Shown in pieces: positions 1-9,388 of a DNA stretch of 53,686 nucleotides (position 1 is the first letter of the stretch; each line of letters begins with the position of its first letter). The stretch covers positions 1 to 53,686 of the forward strand of contig JAFXDD010000015.1 in NCBI GenBank assembly GCA_017516285.1. Reading direction: 5' to 3'. Under the pieces are notes generated by a model, which made no database searches, had not been told where the DNA came from, and saw only the letters and a list, made by a program, of their open reading frames with translations. Source of the stretch: Lachnospiraceae bacterium. GTDB taxonomy: Bacteria; Bacillota_A; Clostridia; Lachnospirales; Lachnospiraceae. A program made the position numbers and the translations under genes.

Positions 1-120
1 AACGGTATTTGTAATGTCAATACCGTCGCAAAATCCTGCATCCATCTTGTCCAGATATTTTTTTAGTTCTTCAGCTGCATAAAGCACCGTAGTATTTTTG
101 TGCCATGTTTTAATAATCAT
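1..120 (-). CDS. 5' part of a gene, possibly alpha-glucuronidase-like glycosidase
   Basis: Only the first 40 codons are in the window; the gene runs off the left edge. An ATG at 118-120 is preceded by an AGGAGG ribosome binding site, and the start lies 16 bases after the stop of the GH88 gene, so it is the next cistron of the same operon. The segment with AAEELKKYLDKM resembles the N-terminal domain found on alpha-glucuronidase-like and DUF4838 glycosidases. That match is short and is inference; the position in a uronate-glycan operon fits. The catalytic part is not visible. Confidence 0.55.
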   Translation of the reverse strand, partial: MIIKTWHKNTTVLYAAEELKKYLDKMDAGFCDGIDITNTV

Positions 121-135
121 TGTTTGTTCCTCCTG

Positions 136-1338
136 TTACCAATATGTTTTTGTTCTCTTTAGCATGCGCACAAGAGCTTCCATGTAGTAATAACATCCCC
201 AGATATTACACTCGTCAACACCGTGATTGCCGGGCTTAGAATGCACTCCGTGAAGAAGAAGACCATTGGATTCGGGGGTTTCTTTTGTGCTATAGTTTGT
301 GTAGAGTGAATACATAATTTTGTCTGCTGCACCTTCATATATGGATTTTAGTCTTTTGTCTTTTATATACGGGAGCATTTCCAAAAGACCGCACACCGCT
401 ATGGAAGCAGCGGAAGAATCGTGCTCCTCATTATCGCCGTCTGAGAAAATCAAATCCCAGTATGGCACGAAATCATCGGGCAGACGGTTGAGAAAATAGT
501 TGGTAACCTTTTCAAATAACTCGGGCATAAATTCCTCTTTGGTATATTTATAAGACAAGGGCAGTCCGCTCACTATCCACGCCTGACCTCTTGCCCAGCA
601 CGAATCATCGGCTGCCCCCTGCTTAGTAGTGCCTCTGTCAGGGGTGCCGTCAGGGTTAAAATAGTAGGTGTGATATGTGGATGCATCCGGACGGATGATG
701 TTTTCTATTGTTGTCATAGCATGGTTGAGAGCTTTTTCATAGTAATGGCTTTCGCCGGTTACTTCTGAAGCCCAATAAAGCAGGGGTATGTTGTTCAGAC
801 AGTCAATGATTAGCCTGAGCTGTTCACCCACCTTGCCCCATGCCTGAATAAATTTACCATTTTCAATATATCTTGTAATAAGATGATCGGCAGCCTTGAT
901 CGCAGCAATTTGGGCTTGCTCGTTGCCGGTAAGCTTATATGCAGCAACACATGAGGGAACATACAAAAAACCCATATCATGATGATCGACACCTATTTTT
1001 TCGTCTATTCTTTTATAATAACCCGGAATATGTGAAAGAGCACGTTCGCGGTATTTCTCATCACCGGTAGCTTCATATGCAAGCCAAAGCAAACCGGTTG
1101 TAAAGCCGGAATTCCAACCACTGTCGTTGGTTGTTTCAAAATATACATTGTTTTTGCTTGAATGAGATGCAAAATTACCGTGCATATCCTCCCAGAGCTT
1201 ATCAATTTTGACCAGTGCATCACTTAGTGCCATTTCCAACACTTCTTTAGTCATTTTAGCTTCACCGGTATATCTGTCGGGATTGACAATGGTTTCTTTA
1301 TAGATGTTTTTTATTTTTTCTTCATTGATTTTACGCAT
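136..1338 (-). CDS. GH88 unsaturated uronyl hydrolase
   Basis: This 400-residue protein has the all-alpha (alpha/alpha)6-barrel pattern of glycoside hydrolase family 88, which removes the 4,5-unsaturated uronic acid that polysaccharide lyases leave on oligosaccharides. Both conserved acidic motifs are visible: HHDMGFLY with Asp121 and RLIIDCLNN with Asp179. The end CNIWGCYYYMEALVRM is also typical. No signal peptide is seen, so it acts in the cytoplasm on imported oligosaccharides, in agreement with the LplABC-type importer of the same operon. The start ATG has a GAGGAG site. GH105 (rhamnogalacturonyl hydrolase) is the main alternative, but motif order fits GH88 better. Whether the natural substrate is a pectin or a glycosaminoglycan fragment cannot be told. 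Confidence 0.85.
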   Translation of the reverse strand: MRKINEEKIKNIYKETIVNPDRYTGEAKMTKEVLEMALSDALVKIDKLWEDMHGNFASHSSKNNVYFETTNDSGWNSGFTTGLLWLAYEATGDEKYRERALSHIPGYYKRIDEKIGVDHHDMGFLYVPSCVAAYKLTGNEQAQIAAIKAADHLITRYIENGKFIQAWGKVGEQLRLIIDCLNNIPLLYWASEVTGESHYYEKALNHAMTTIENIIRPDASTYHTYYFNPDGTPDRGTTKQGAADDSCWARGQAWIVSGLPLSYKYTKEEFMPELFEKVTNYFLNRLPDDFVPYWDLIFSDGDNEEHDSSAASIAVCGLLEMLPYIKDKRLKSIYEGAADKIMYSLYTNYSTKETPESNGLLLHGVHSKPGNHGVDECNIWGCYYYMEALVRMLKRTKTYW

Positions 1339-1367
1339 ACGATATCTCCTCTTATTGCAGCAGTGCT

Positions 1368-2846
1368 TTAGTTTTTGATATTCCCTGTTGCAACACCTTC
1401 ATATTCAAGCAAAAAGTTTTCAGCAGCCCTTGTCATAAGTACACTTACTCTCGAATCCTTAAAGCTGAATACAAAACTCGCATTCCCAAAGTATTTATCA
1501 ATTATCTGCACCTTAATTCTGAGCTTTTTCTCTTCTGTCCAATCTGCCGAACAAGCACAGTCATAATAATTGCCTGCTGCATATTCTGTAGCCGTCATAT
1601 CCGAATATCCCTCTTGTGGGACTTTGCCGAACTCATTGTAGCCAAGACCAAATACAAGCTCCTTTGTGCCTTGTTCATTTTTGTAAGTCAGTATTCCTTT
1701 TTTACCCTCAAAGTTGAATTTTATATATTCAATCTTCATCCGGTTTTCCTTAAGTTCATACACCTTTCCGTTTATTTCGGCCTCAAACGGATTGTTCTTT
1801 TCCTGCTTCAATGAAAAAAGCTCTGCATTTTCGCAGTATTGGACAAGGTCTGCATATGCCTTTTCATCTTTTGGCATAGGGGCTGATAAGGAACCTATTA
1901 TGGATTTGTACAATTCATGATACAAAATAGCCCGTGTTGATGGCTTGCTTCCCTGATTGTCGGAATTTATGATAAATATAAAGTCTGAGTCAGGGTCGCA
2001 TATGGCAAACTGGTCACCCATGCCGATAAATGCAAAGCCATCATTGGGTGCCTTCCATATCTGATAACCGTAGCCGTAGGAGTTATATGTAACCTGCGAG
2101 GTGTTGGCGTTGGACACTTGTTTTTTGACAGCATCTTCAAGATAATTTCTGTCCATATACTGCTTGCCACACCACTCACCCTTGTTCATCACAAATCTTG
2201 CAAAAGTGAGGAGATCGCGTGCTGTGCACATAATGCCCGAATCACCAAACGAGTGCCCGCCGGGCACAGTGAGACAATATGCATCCGCAGAGAATCCTAT
2301 ATCGCAAAGGGCTTTTTCCTTCATATATTCCAAAAACGGCTTACCCGTTACTTTTTCTACAATGACGCCAAGCATGTATGAGCCGGGGCTGTCATAGCAA
2401 AAAATGGTTCCGGGCACTTTTTCACCTTTGTTTTTAAAATACATTTCGGTTCTGTCTTTGGTTCCTGAGGTGAACCAGAACACGTGGTTCTGAATAGATG
2501 TTTCCATGGTAAGCATATCTCTTATCGTGGTTTCTCTCATCAGCTCATTGGCATCGTCAGGCACATATTCGGGAAAATACTCAATCATTTTGTCCGAAAG
2601 CGACAAAAGCCCTTCCTCTGCAGCCATTCCAAGAGCAACCGATACAAAGCTTTTGCTTATGGAATACATGCGGTGCTTAAAGTTTTTGTCAAAAGGCTTA
2701 TAATATACTTCGGCAAAGATTTTGTCTCCCCTTGCCATAATGATACTATGTGTACAAAAATTATAGCTATCAAGAATCTTCAAAAATTCCACAACTTTTC
2801 CGGATGATATTCCCGCTTCTTCCGGTGTCACTGTTTTAAAAAACAT
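1368..2846 (-). CDS. Serine hydrolase of the beta-lactamase/penicillin-binding fold
   Basis: The 492-residue protein carries the class C beta-lactamase/DD-peptidase-like SxxK motif in RMYSISKSF near residue 68 and the YGYGYQIWKAPNDGFAFIGMG segment of this fold. It has no signal peptide, so it acts inside the cell. Family members include esterases, amidases and peptidases; the sequence alone does not fix the substrate. Sitting between a GH4 glycosidase and a GH88 hydrolase, an esterase that removes acyl groups from imported uronate oligosaccharides is a reasonable guess. The start ATG follows GGAGG. A close paralogue lies in the second glycan cluster at 43989-45461; many blocks, such as the SxxK region, are almost identical between them. 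Confidence 0.8.
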   Translation of the reverse strand: MFFKTVTPEEAGISSGKVVEFLKILDSYNFCTHSIIMARGDKIFAEVYYKPFDKNFKHRMYSISKSFVSVALGMAAEEGLLSLSDKMIEYFPEYVPDDANELMRETTIRDMLTMETSIQNHVFWFTSGTKDRTEMYFKNKGEKVPGTIFCYDSPGSYMLGVIVEKVTGKPFLEYMKEKALCDIGFSADAYCLTVPGGHSFGDSGIMCTARDLLTFARFVMNKGEWCGKQYMDRNYLEDAVKKQVSNANTSQVTYNSYGYGYQIWKAPNDGFAFIGMGDQFAICDPDSDFIFIINSDNQGSKPSTRAILYHELYKSIIGSLSAPMPKDEKAYADLVQYCENAELFSLKQEKNNPFEAEINGKVYELKENRMKIEYIKFNFEGKKGILTYKNEQGTKELVFGLGYNEFGKVPQEGYSDMTATEYAAGNYYDCACSADWTEEKKLRIKVQIIDKYFGNASFVFSFKDSRVSVLMTRAAENFLLEYEGVATGNIKN

Positions 2847-2864
2847 CGCTCATTTCCTCCGTTA

Positions 2865-4268
2865 TTATAGCTTGCTTAAATCATATGTATGGAGATATTC
2901 TTTTGTATTCATCACCATTTCTTTAAAAAGCAGCCTTGCTTCTTCCATAGAGCAGGTCACAAGGGGATCATTTGCAAACACATTGAATATACCCTCAAGA
3001 TCTCTGCTTGCAATGGCAGTGTCGAGCGCTTCCTGCTGAGCACATATTCTTGCAACAAGAGCATAAATCGACTGTGGAATTTCACCTGCCAGAACGGGGG
3101 TAACCTTACCTGAGCGGAAAACTGCGTTTGTTTCAACCACTGCACCCATAGGGAGATTTGGTATCTGACCTTTATTTGGTATGTTCACATTAGTGACAAG
3201 CTCAGAAAGACCTAAGATTGCTCTTATCTGTGCAACGCCCTCTTCTCCTGTGCACTCAATCTTAACATCCTGCTTACCGGTTCTCAAATCCTCGCTTGTC
3301 TCAAGGCGTTTTTTGAGCTTTTCTTTTCTCCATTGCACGGTTGTTAGACCAAATTTCCATTTTTCAACGGTTTCGGGGTCTTTGAGATACCATTTTCCCT
3401 CGCAGAATTCGGCCAGATGTCTGTCACCGGCAGCTGCAATATAGCCAAATCTGTCAAATAAATCGAGCTTTACTCTGTGGGCACACTGAAACATACTGTT
3501 CATCCAGTGTGTGTCATTGTCATCTACATATCCGTCTTTCAGATATTTGTCGGCAAATTCTCTGTATATAGGGAACAGATCCATGTTTTTGTATGTGGCT
3601 TCCGTAAGCCATGTAAAGTGATTTACTGCCACGGGGTTAACCTTTATATCTTCTCTTTGTATGTCTTCTTTGATGCCGCATATTTTTTCGAGGGCTGTTA
3701 TAAGAATTTTCTGTGTGCCAAACACTTCATGACAGCAGCCGAATGCTTTGATTTCCGGGAATACCCTGTAGAGGGTTTTGACGCAAAGTGTCATAGGATT
3801 GGTATAGTTTATAACCCAGGCATTGGGACAGTATTTTTTGATGTTTTCGGCAATTTCCTCAAACATCGGTACGGTTCTCATTGCTCTCACAATTCCGCCC
3901 GGACCTGATGTGTCACCTACAGATTGATAAATGCCATATTTTTCGGGTGCATGCACATCGGATTCCATTTCATCAAATGTGCCCGGAAGTATTGATATAA
4001 TAACAAAATCTGCATCTGTGAGAGCCTCGGAGGCTGTTTTGCACGCACGATAATTCCAAACAGATTTGGCGTCTTCAAGTGCATTGAATTTGTTACCTAT
4101 GATTTCGTTGTGGCAGGCGGCTTCATAATCTATATCATAAAGATACACATCGCCTGATATGTCCTCAGCCGATGCCAGGTCGCTCATAAGTCCCCATGCC
4201 CAGCCTCTGGATCCGCCTCCGATATAGGCAATTTTCAGATTTTCAGCTTTGTTTCCATTGTAGTACAT
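2865..4268 (-). CDS. lplD: GH4 alpha-galacturonidase-like glycosidase (LplD type)
   Basis: This is a GH4 enzyme, a family that hydrolyses glycosides with NAD+ and a divalent metal through an oxidation-elimination mechanism. The N-terminal dinucleotide-binding loop IAYIGGGSRGW, the INYTNP motif, the metal-ligand region GCCHEVFG, NHFTWL and AGDRHLAEF are all visible. The overall pattern follows Bacillus LplD, a GH4 alpha-galacturonidase, including ELVTNVNIPNKGQIPNLP. I place the start at the ATG at 4266-4268, because an AGGAGG lies 8 bases before it; a start 8 codons further upstream would have no such site. The gene is followed by the serine hydrolase and GH88 genes, which supports a role in cytoplasmic breakdown of galacturonate-containing oligosaccharides. 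Confidence 0.85.
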   Translation of the reverse strand: MYYNGNKAENLKIAYIGGGSRGWAWGLMSDLASAEDISGDVYLYDIDYEAACHNEIIGNKFNALEDAKSVWNYRACKTASEALTDADFVIISILPGTFDEMESDVHAPEKYGIYQSVGDTSGPGGIVRAMRTVPMFEEIAENIKKYCPNAWVINYTNPMTLCVKTLYRVFPEIKAFGCCHEVFGTQKILITALEKICGIKEDIQREDIKVNPVAVNHFTWLTEATYKNMDLFPIYREFADKYLKDGYVDDNDTHWMNSMFQCAHRVKLDLFDRFGYIAAAGDRHLAEFCEGKWYLKDPETVEKWKFGLTTVQWRKEKLKKRLETSEDLRTGKQDVKIECTGEEGVAQIRAILGLSELVTNVNIPNKGQIPNLPMGAVVETNAVFRSGKVTPVLAGEIPQSIYALVARICAQQEALDTAIASRDLEGIFNVFANDPLVTCSMEEARLLFKEMVMNTKEYLHTYDLSKL

Positions 4269-4308
4269 TTTAATATCCTCCTGATATTCCAATTTAAAGC
4301 TTGTAAAA

Positions 4309-5595
4309 TTAATGTTGAAAGTGATTTACAACATCTGCAGTAATCAGCAAAAATTTATCGATATCTTCCGTGCCGTGACAATGAAGCGGCGAAACCCTGA
4401 TTGCACCTTCGAGCCCAAGTGCTTCCAAAATCCTTTTGGAATATATGCTCGTGTTTACTCGCTCATATACCGTAACTCCACGCTTTTGATATTGGGCGAC
4501 ACATTCTGTAAAATCCGCCCCATCAATTATAATTGCCGCTATAAGGTCGCGTTTTGTCAAGTCATCTGTATCGACACATACAGTAACACCGGGGATGTGT
4601 CTGAGTCCAGGAATGCTATCGGTTCCTTCAAGCATTCTGTAAAGCAAAGCTCTTTCATGCAGGTGTATGCGATGCATTCCCTCTTCATAAAGTGCTCTCT
4701 TACTTGCTTCTCCAATAAAATGTTTGCCAATATCACATACATAATTGATAATTTCCAGCGCTGCGGCGAAATTTCCCGGAGCACTTGTTCCAAGTTCAAA
4801 TACTGATTGCTCCTTTGCAATAAGCTTGTGGTGCGGAAGCGCGGCAACTCTGTCGGATACATATGCAAAGCCGCAACCTCTTACACCAAAAAATTTGTAT
4901 GGTGCAAAATTCATACCGTCAATCTGCAATTTTTCAACATCGACACTGCAGTGTGGCGCGTGCTGGACAGCATCTGAAATTATGTATAGATCAGGCTTTA
5001 TTTTTCTTGCCATTTTCACTATTGCTTCTATATCCATAATATTTCCCGAAATATTTGAAGCAGACATAATACTCAAAAGACAAGTGTTTTCATCGACATA
5101 CTTTACCACTTCATCGGGATCAACATTACCGGTTCGAGGATTGGCAGGAACTACACGCATTTCTTTGCCCGTCTTTTTACAATAAAATTCAACTGCATCA
5201 AATGCAGAAGGATGTTCAACAGATGATACAACTGCATTTGTTCCCGGGACATTGTCCATGATAAGTCCGACCATATGAAACATTGTTTGTGAAGCGGTCA
5301 GCTCTGTGATTAACGAGCCGCTTTTGGCACCAAAAATAACCTCCATGATTTCTTTTGTGCCCCTATCCACCAAATCCTTAAGATACAATGAACGCTCGTG
5401 TATTCTTTCCGGACAGTCTGGAAATTCTTCTTGTACTGCTTTTGCCTCTACACACTTTTTGAGTCTGAGACTACCGCCGGAATTTTCAAAAAACAACCTT
5501 TCTCCAAACACAGGATCTGCATCTGCATAACAAAACTTTTCCTTTAATTCTTTTTGAAATGACTCATCAAAAAGAATTCCATTAACATATTCCAT
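4309..5595 (-). CDS. Class V aminotransferase/cysteine desulfurase-fold PLP enzyme
   Basis: The 428-residue protein has the fold-type I class V pattern: the SDAVQHAP segment (Asp208, with Gln211 and His212 near the cofactor) and the probable Schiff-base lysine Lys234 in APYKFFGVRG. Related proteins include NifS/SufS-type desulfurases, selenocysteine lyases and aminotransferases. No Fe-S assembly partner is nearby, and the gene sits between a sugar permease and a GH4 galacturonidase, so a role in Fe-S assembly is unlikely. It may act on an amino-substituted or amino-acid-linked sugar, but no substrate can be read from the sequence. The start ATG follows a GAGGAG site. It appears to be a normal, full-length gene. 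Confidence 0.75.
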   Translation of the reverse strand: MEYVNGILFDESFQKELKEKFCYADADPVFGERLFFENSGGSLRLKKCVEAKAVQEEFPDCPERIHERSLYLKDLVDRGTKEIMEVIFGAKSGSLITELTASQTMFHMVGLIMDNVPGTNAVVSSVEHPSAFDAVEFYCKKTGKEMRVVPANPRTGNVDPDEVVKYVDENTCLLSIMSASNISGNIMDIEAIVKMARKIKPDLYIISDAVQHAPHCSVDVEKLQIDGMNFAPYKFFGVRGCGFAYVSDRVAALPHHKLIAKEQSVFELGTSAPGNFAAALEIINYVCDIGKHFIGEASKRALYEEGMHRIHLHERALLYRMLEGTDSIPGLRHIPGVTVCVDTDDLTKRDLIAAIIIDGADFTECVAQYQKRGVTVYERVNTSIYSKRILEALGLEGAIRVSPLHCHGTEDIDKFLLITADVVNHFQH

Positions 5596-5633
5596 TACAT
5601 CAACTCCTCATCATTTACTTACACTTCTTTGAG

Positions 5634-6506
5634 TTATCCTTTCACGGCTCCAATCAAAGCACCCTTTGCAAAATACTTCTGTAAAAATGGATATATACAC
5701 ATAATTGGTGCTGTACTTACTACAATAGCTGCATATTTAATCGTTTCTGCGTAAGCATTATACACATCTGCATCCATTTCACCCAATTCATTTGCTATTA
5801 AAATAGAGCGGAGTATATTTTGAACCGGCAACTTCTCCGGGGAGCTAATGTAAATAGATGCATGAAACCAGTTATTCCAATGACCTACGCCATAGTACAG
5901 CGTAAGTACTGCTAAGGTAGCCTTAATAAGAGGTAGAATGATTTTAAATATAATCTGAAAATCGTTGGCGCCATCTAAGTATGCAGATTCCCTTAAGCTG
6001 TCCGGAATAGCTTCAATGGAGGTCTTACAAATCAATGCATTCGTTACAGAAATTGTTCCGGAGAGTATCAATGCCCATAAGCTATCCAGTAAATTCAAAT
6101 CCCTTATATTTAAGTAGGTTGGAATCAGTCCACCGCTAAAAAACATAGTAAATAAAATTATGCGCGCAATCAATTTTTTCCAAACCATATTGGTGCAAGA
6201 CAAAAAATAGCCTGCCATAAGCGTCAATAATAGATTAAGCGGTAAAGCACCACCCAAATACAGTAAGGTGTTTTTAAAGCCACCCATTAATGCTTTGTCT
6301 TGAAAAACCAATTTAAACGCTCCAAGGTCAAACATTTTAGGCCAAAGCATAAGTCCCTCTGCGCTTGCGATACCGGAACTATTACTAAAAGAGGCCATTA
6401 AAAGATGCCATATTGGCAGGAAGCAAGTCACGGTAAACGCAATTAATAATGCATAGACCACAATTATAAATATACTATCTGATAAACTACGTTTTCTTTT
6501 TTTCAT
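5634..6506 (-). CDS. lplC: Sugar ABC transporter permease, LplC type
   Basis: This is the second permease of a CUT1-type carbohydrate ABC importer, 290 residues with about six hydrophobic segments. The EAA loop, ESAYLDGANDFQIIFKIILP, through which the permease contacts the ATPase, is clear. It ends in the KGALIGAVKG tail common in LplC/YtcP proteins. I place the start at the ATG at 6504-6506, five bases after AAGGAGGCGG; this also avoids overlap with the upstream permease gene. No ATPase gene is in the cluster, which is usual for this subfamily, where a shared MsmX-like ATPase serves several importers. The solute is inferred from neighbours to be an oligogalacturonide or similar uronate oligosaccharide. 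Confidence 0.88.
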   Translation of the reverse strand: MKKRKRSLSDSIFIIVVYALLIAFTVTCFLPIWHLLMASFSNSSGIASAEGLMLWPKMFDLGAFKLVFQDKALMGGFKNTLLYLGGALPLNLLLTLMAGYFLSCTNMVWKKLIARIILFTMFFSGGLIPTYLNIRDLNLLDSLWALILSGTISVTNALICKTSIEAIPDSLRESAYLDGANDFQIIFKIILPLIKATLAVLTLYYGVGHWNNWFHASIYISSPEKLPVQNILRSILIANELGEMDADVYNAYAETIKYAAIVVSTAPIMCIYPFLQKYFAKGALIGAVKG

Positions 6507-6519
6507 AGATACCGCCTCC

Positions 6520-7440
6520 TTAATATAGTCCGCTCTGTCCAAGCTTTTTACTCAGCTTATTAGCAGTTGTCATGAGAATAACATTAATAACAGAATTAAA
6601 AAGACCTACTGCTGTTGAATAGCTGTAATTGGATTCCACCAAACCTCTTCTATAAGCATAAGTGGAAATAACATCTGCCACCTCATAGGTCGCCGGTTGG
6701 TATAAAAGTAATATTTTTTCGAAACCAACACTTAATAAGCTGCCCATTCTCATGATTAGCAACATACTAATAGTCGGAATAAGTCCCGGGAGTGTGATAT
6801 ACCAAAGCTGCTGCAGGCGATTTGCACCATCAACCTTGGCCGCTTCATACTGCTCCTGGTCAATACCTGATAACGCTGCCAGATAAATAATAGAATTCCA
6901 GCCTACATTCTGCCAAATACCGCTAATGATATATATAGGATAGAAATACTTTTCTTGTATCAATAAATTCGTACGTTTACCACCAAAAAAAGCGATGATG
7001 TCATTAAACAAACCACTTGACTGCGTAAAGCTTACAATCATACCACAAACAATTACCGTTGCTACAAAGTGCGGCATATATGTAATAGTTTGTACCGTTC
7101 TTTTTACCTTACTTGATTTCACTTCGTTTAACAATAAAGCCAGTAATACCGGCGCAGGAAAACTAAATATGAGCGTAAGCAAACTAATAGTAAGTGTATT
7201 GCGCAAGCTTCTTGTAAAATACATATCTGTAACAAGACTTTTAAAATGCTGCAATCCCACCCATGGACTGTCTATAATGCCTAAATGCGGTTTAAATCTC
7301 TTAAAGGCAATAATAACTCCATACAATGGCTTATAGTGGAAAAGAATTAAATAAGCAACAACAGGAAGTATGACAAGATATTTCCATTTATTTCTTTTAA
7401 AGTCTCTTGCGAGTATAGACCCCAAACTTTTTTTATTCAT
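6520..7440 (-). CDS. lplB: Sugar ABC transporter permease, LplB type
   Basis: This is the first permease of the importer, 306 residues. It has a basic N-terminus, a first membrane segment near residues 19-36 and the EAA loop EAAKVDGANRLQQLWYITLP. The ending KLSKKLGQSGLY is characteristic of LplB proteins. The gene follows the binding-protein gene after an 83-base gap that holds a strong hairpin, and it precedes lplC by 13 bases. Together the two permeases form the membrane channel for a sugar oligomer delivered by the lipoprotein. Confidence 0.9.
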   Translation of the reverse strand: MNKKSLGSILARDFKRNKWKYLVILPVVAYLILFHYKPLYGVIIAFKRFKPHLGIIDSPWVGLQHFKSLVTDMYFTRSLRNTLTISLLTLIFSFPAPVLLALLLNEVKSSKVKRTVQTITYMPHFVATVIVCGMIVSFTQSSGLFNDIIAFFGGKRTNLLIQEKYFYPIYIISGIWQNVGWNSIIYLAALSGIDQEQYEAAKVDGANRLQQLWYITLPGLIPTISMLLIMRMGSLLSVGFEKILLLYQPATYEVADVISTYAYRRGLVESNYSYSTAVGLFNSVINVILMTTANKLSKKLGQSGLY

Positions 7441-7473
7441 ATTTATTACCTATTCCTTGTAAATTTATATAGC

Positions 7474-7502
7474 AATAGGTTGGGTAATATACCCAACCTA
7501 TT
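7474..7502 (-). promoter_or_regulatory. Intercistronic hairpin between binding-protein and permease genes
   Basis: A perfect 12-bp inverted repeat (AATAGGTTGGGT/ACCCAACCTATT, 5-base loop) lies directly after the binding-protein stop. The minus-strand RNA has no U-run after it, so it is unlikely to be a full terminator. Such hairpins often protect the upstream mRNA and give more binding protein than permease; that role is inference. Confidence 0.65.
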
Positions 7503-7523
7503 ACCAAATTTTTAAAAACTCAT

Positions 7524-9194
7524 TTATTTTGCCAACCATCTTTCATAAGCGGCATTATATATTTTTATGCAATCCTGAAGTTCCATTTCATCCAACGTCT
7601 TATAAAACGCATCAATATTATCCAGTGATTCATCACCCATAATAAATTTCTGAGTCATTTCCTGAATGTATGTTTGAATAGCATTATATTTATCCACAAA
7701 AGCTAACTTCTCATCTTCTGTGAGTTCCATATTAGGCAGATAATGGTCAGCAACCTTTGTATTGTCAATCCATGTAAATACAGCTTCTGATGCCAACTCA
7801 TTGTTCTTTAACTGTACAAATCTGTCTAACTGAACGCCAATTGGTGCACTAGTTGCACCCGTGTACTTATTAATTGCATTGCTGATACCCTGTGCATCAT
7901 TTAATACTACATCTGTCCATTCCGGCTCACCTGCTGCATTTAATGTATAGGATAGACCTTCTTCGCCAAAATTATAGAACATCATTCCTTCTTCGGTATA
8001 TCCATAGTTCAATACCTTCAAAACAGTAATCAGTCTGTCTTCCGGACAGGAAGTAGTTACAAATGCTCCTGAACCAATATTACGTGTACCGTACTGAATC
8101 ATAGAAGTAGGTTCACCCGGAGCAGTTCTAGGATAGCTTACACCTACCCACTTTGCATCACTGCCTGCTGCTTCTGCGTCAACAGTAAAGTTCGTAAGCT
8201 GAGACATAGCTCCGATGCTTGCGCCAATCTGATTATTCACTGCCTTTGTTCTTAAAGCTGCTGCATCCATGGTAACAGAGTCATTATCAAGCAGACCAGC
8301 TTCATACCAACGGTTCAAAATCTTTATATACTCTACCCATTCAGGCTGAAGCTGCGCAAACTGAAGTTTGCCATTATCATCCCTATAGAAAGTAGTAGGG
8401 TATCCATTAGCACCTGTCGACATAGCACCTGCACCTGATGCCATAAATACTCCTTTAAAACTACCGGATGCAACGCCTAAAGTTGCATTATATTTTTCTT
8501 TAAATACAGTAAGTACGTTTTCCCAGTCTTCTAAGGTTACCGGTGTAGGTAAGCCACACTCATCCAACCAGTCCTGTCGGATCATTGGACCTGTGTAAGT
8601 AATACCAAAGTCACTTTCTCTAAATCCATAGAATGCAAGCACCTTACCATCCTCTGTTACTACAGCTCTGTAAATATCCTCATTTTCAGGAGCATTGATA
8701 TATGCCCAGTAATCAGGAGCATACTCTTCTAAGTATGGTGTTAAGTCATAGATAACACCGTCTCTACACAATTCACTAAGTTCGGTGTTGTTTGTTGCCT
8801 TAAAAATCACATCCGGAAGTACCTTCTGTGTTAACAGGAGGTTAAAGCCTTCTACGTAAGACTGACCTGAATTAGGGAAAAGGAACTCAATATCTACACC
8901 GGTCTGCTTTGCCAATCCGGTATGGAATGGGGACTCTGTGTAGCTAGAGTATTCACTATTCAAGGTTAAACGGTGTGTCCAAAGAGTAATTTTTTCGTCA
9001 GAATCAAGAGGATATGTAAGCTCTTCCTCTACGACCTGAGTCTCTGACTCCTTTGCCTGGGTAGTTTCTGTTTCCTTGGAAACTGCCTGAGTTTCCGTGT
9101 TCTTTGTCGCTTCATTGCCACAGCCAGCCATGCTGATAACCATTGCTGCACTGAGGGTCAAACCAAGCAACTGTTTGAAAGTTTTCTTCATCAT
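7524..9194 (-). CDS. lplA: Sugar-binding lipoprotein of an LplA-type ABC importer
   Basis: The 556-residue protein starts at the ATG at 9192-9194, behind AAGGAGAG. It begins MMKKTF and has a hydrophobic stretch and a lipobox ending SMAGC (Cys25), followed by a Thr/Glu-rich linker, so it is a lipoprotein anchored to the outer face of the membrane. The large two-lobe solute-binding pattern and the size above 500 residues match the LplA/YtcQ group of extracellular solute-binding family 1. It captures the oligosaccharide and delivers it to the two permeases encoded just downstream. Upstream in-frame codons are open but have no suitable start signal. The 195-base gap to the regulator gene holds a candidate operator. 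Confidence 0.9.
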   Translation of the reverse strand: MMKKTFKQLLGLTLSAAMVISMAGCGNEATKNTETQAVSKETETTQAKESETQVVEEELTYPLDSDEKITLWTHRLTLNSEYSSYTESPFHTGLAKQTGVDIEFLFPNSGQSYVEGFNLLLTQKVLPDVIFKATNNTELSELCRDGVIYDLTPYLEEYAPDYWAYINAPENEDIYRAVVTEDGKVLAFYGFRESDFGITYTGPMIRQDWLDECGLPTPVTLEDWENVLTVFKEKYNATLGVASGSFKGVFMASGAGAMSTGANGYPTTFYRDDNGKLQFAQLQPEWVEYIKILNRWYEAGLLDNDSVTMDAAALRTKAVNNQIGASIGAMSQLTNFTVDAEAAGSDAKWVGVSYPRTAPGEPTSMIQYGTRNIGSGAFVTTSCPEDRLITVLKVLNYGYTEEGMMFYNFGEEGLSYTLNAAGEPEWTDVVLNDAQGISNAINKYTGATSAPIGVQLDRFVQLKNNELASEAVFTWIDNTKVADHYLPNMELTEDEKLAFVDKYNAIQTYIQEMTQKFIMGDESLDNIDAFYKTLDEMELQDCIKIYNAAYERWLAK

Positions 9195-9302
9195 AGTTTT
9201 TCTCTCCTTTATTTTATTTTTGATGAAAAATCTCACAAAGCACACTTCCTTTTCGTCAATATGCTTCGTGTCGGTACACTTATCATTGCACAAAGCATGG
9301 CA

Positions 9303-9337
9303 AATTGTAAACTGACCATTTTTAATTACACTGACCA
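9303..9337 (-). promoter_or_regulatory. Candidate direct-repeat operator before the binding-protein gene
   Basis: Two copies of ACTGACCA, at 9311-9318 and 9330-9337 on the plus strand, lie 19 bases apart, each preceded by an AATT-containing half. Direct repeats about two helix turns apart are typical AraC-family sites, and the upstream gene encodes such a regulator. No convincing -35/-10 pair could be fixed here, so this is tentative. Confidence 0.3.
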
Positions 9338-9388
9338 AAACTAAGTTTTTCACTTATTAATGGCCATATTCCGTGTAATTTTCTATTT

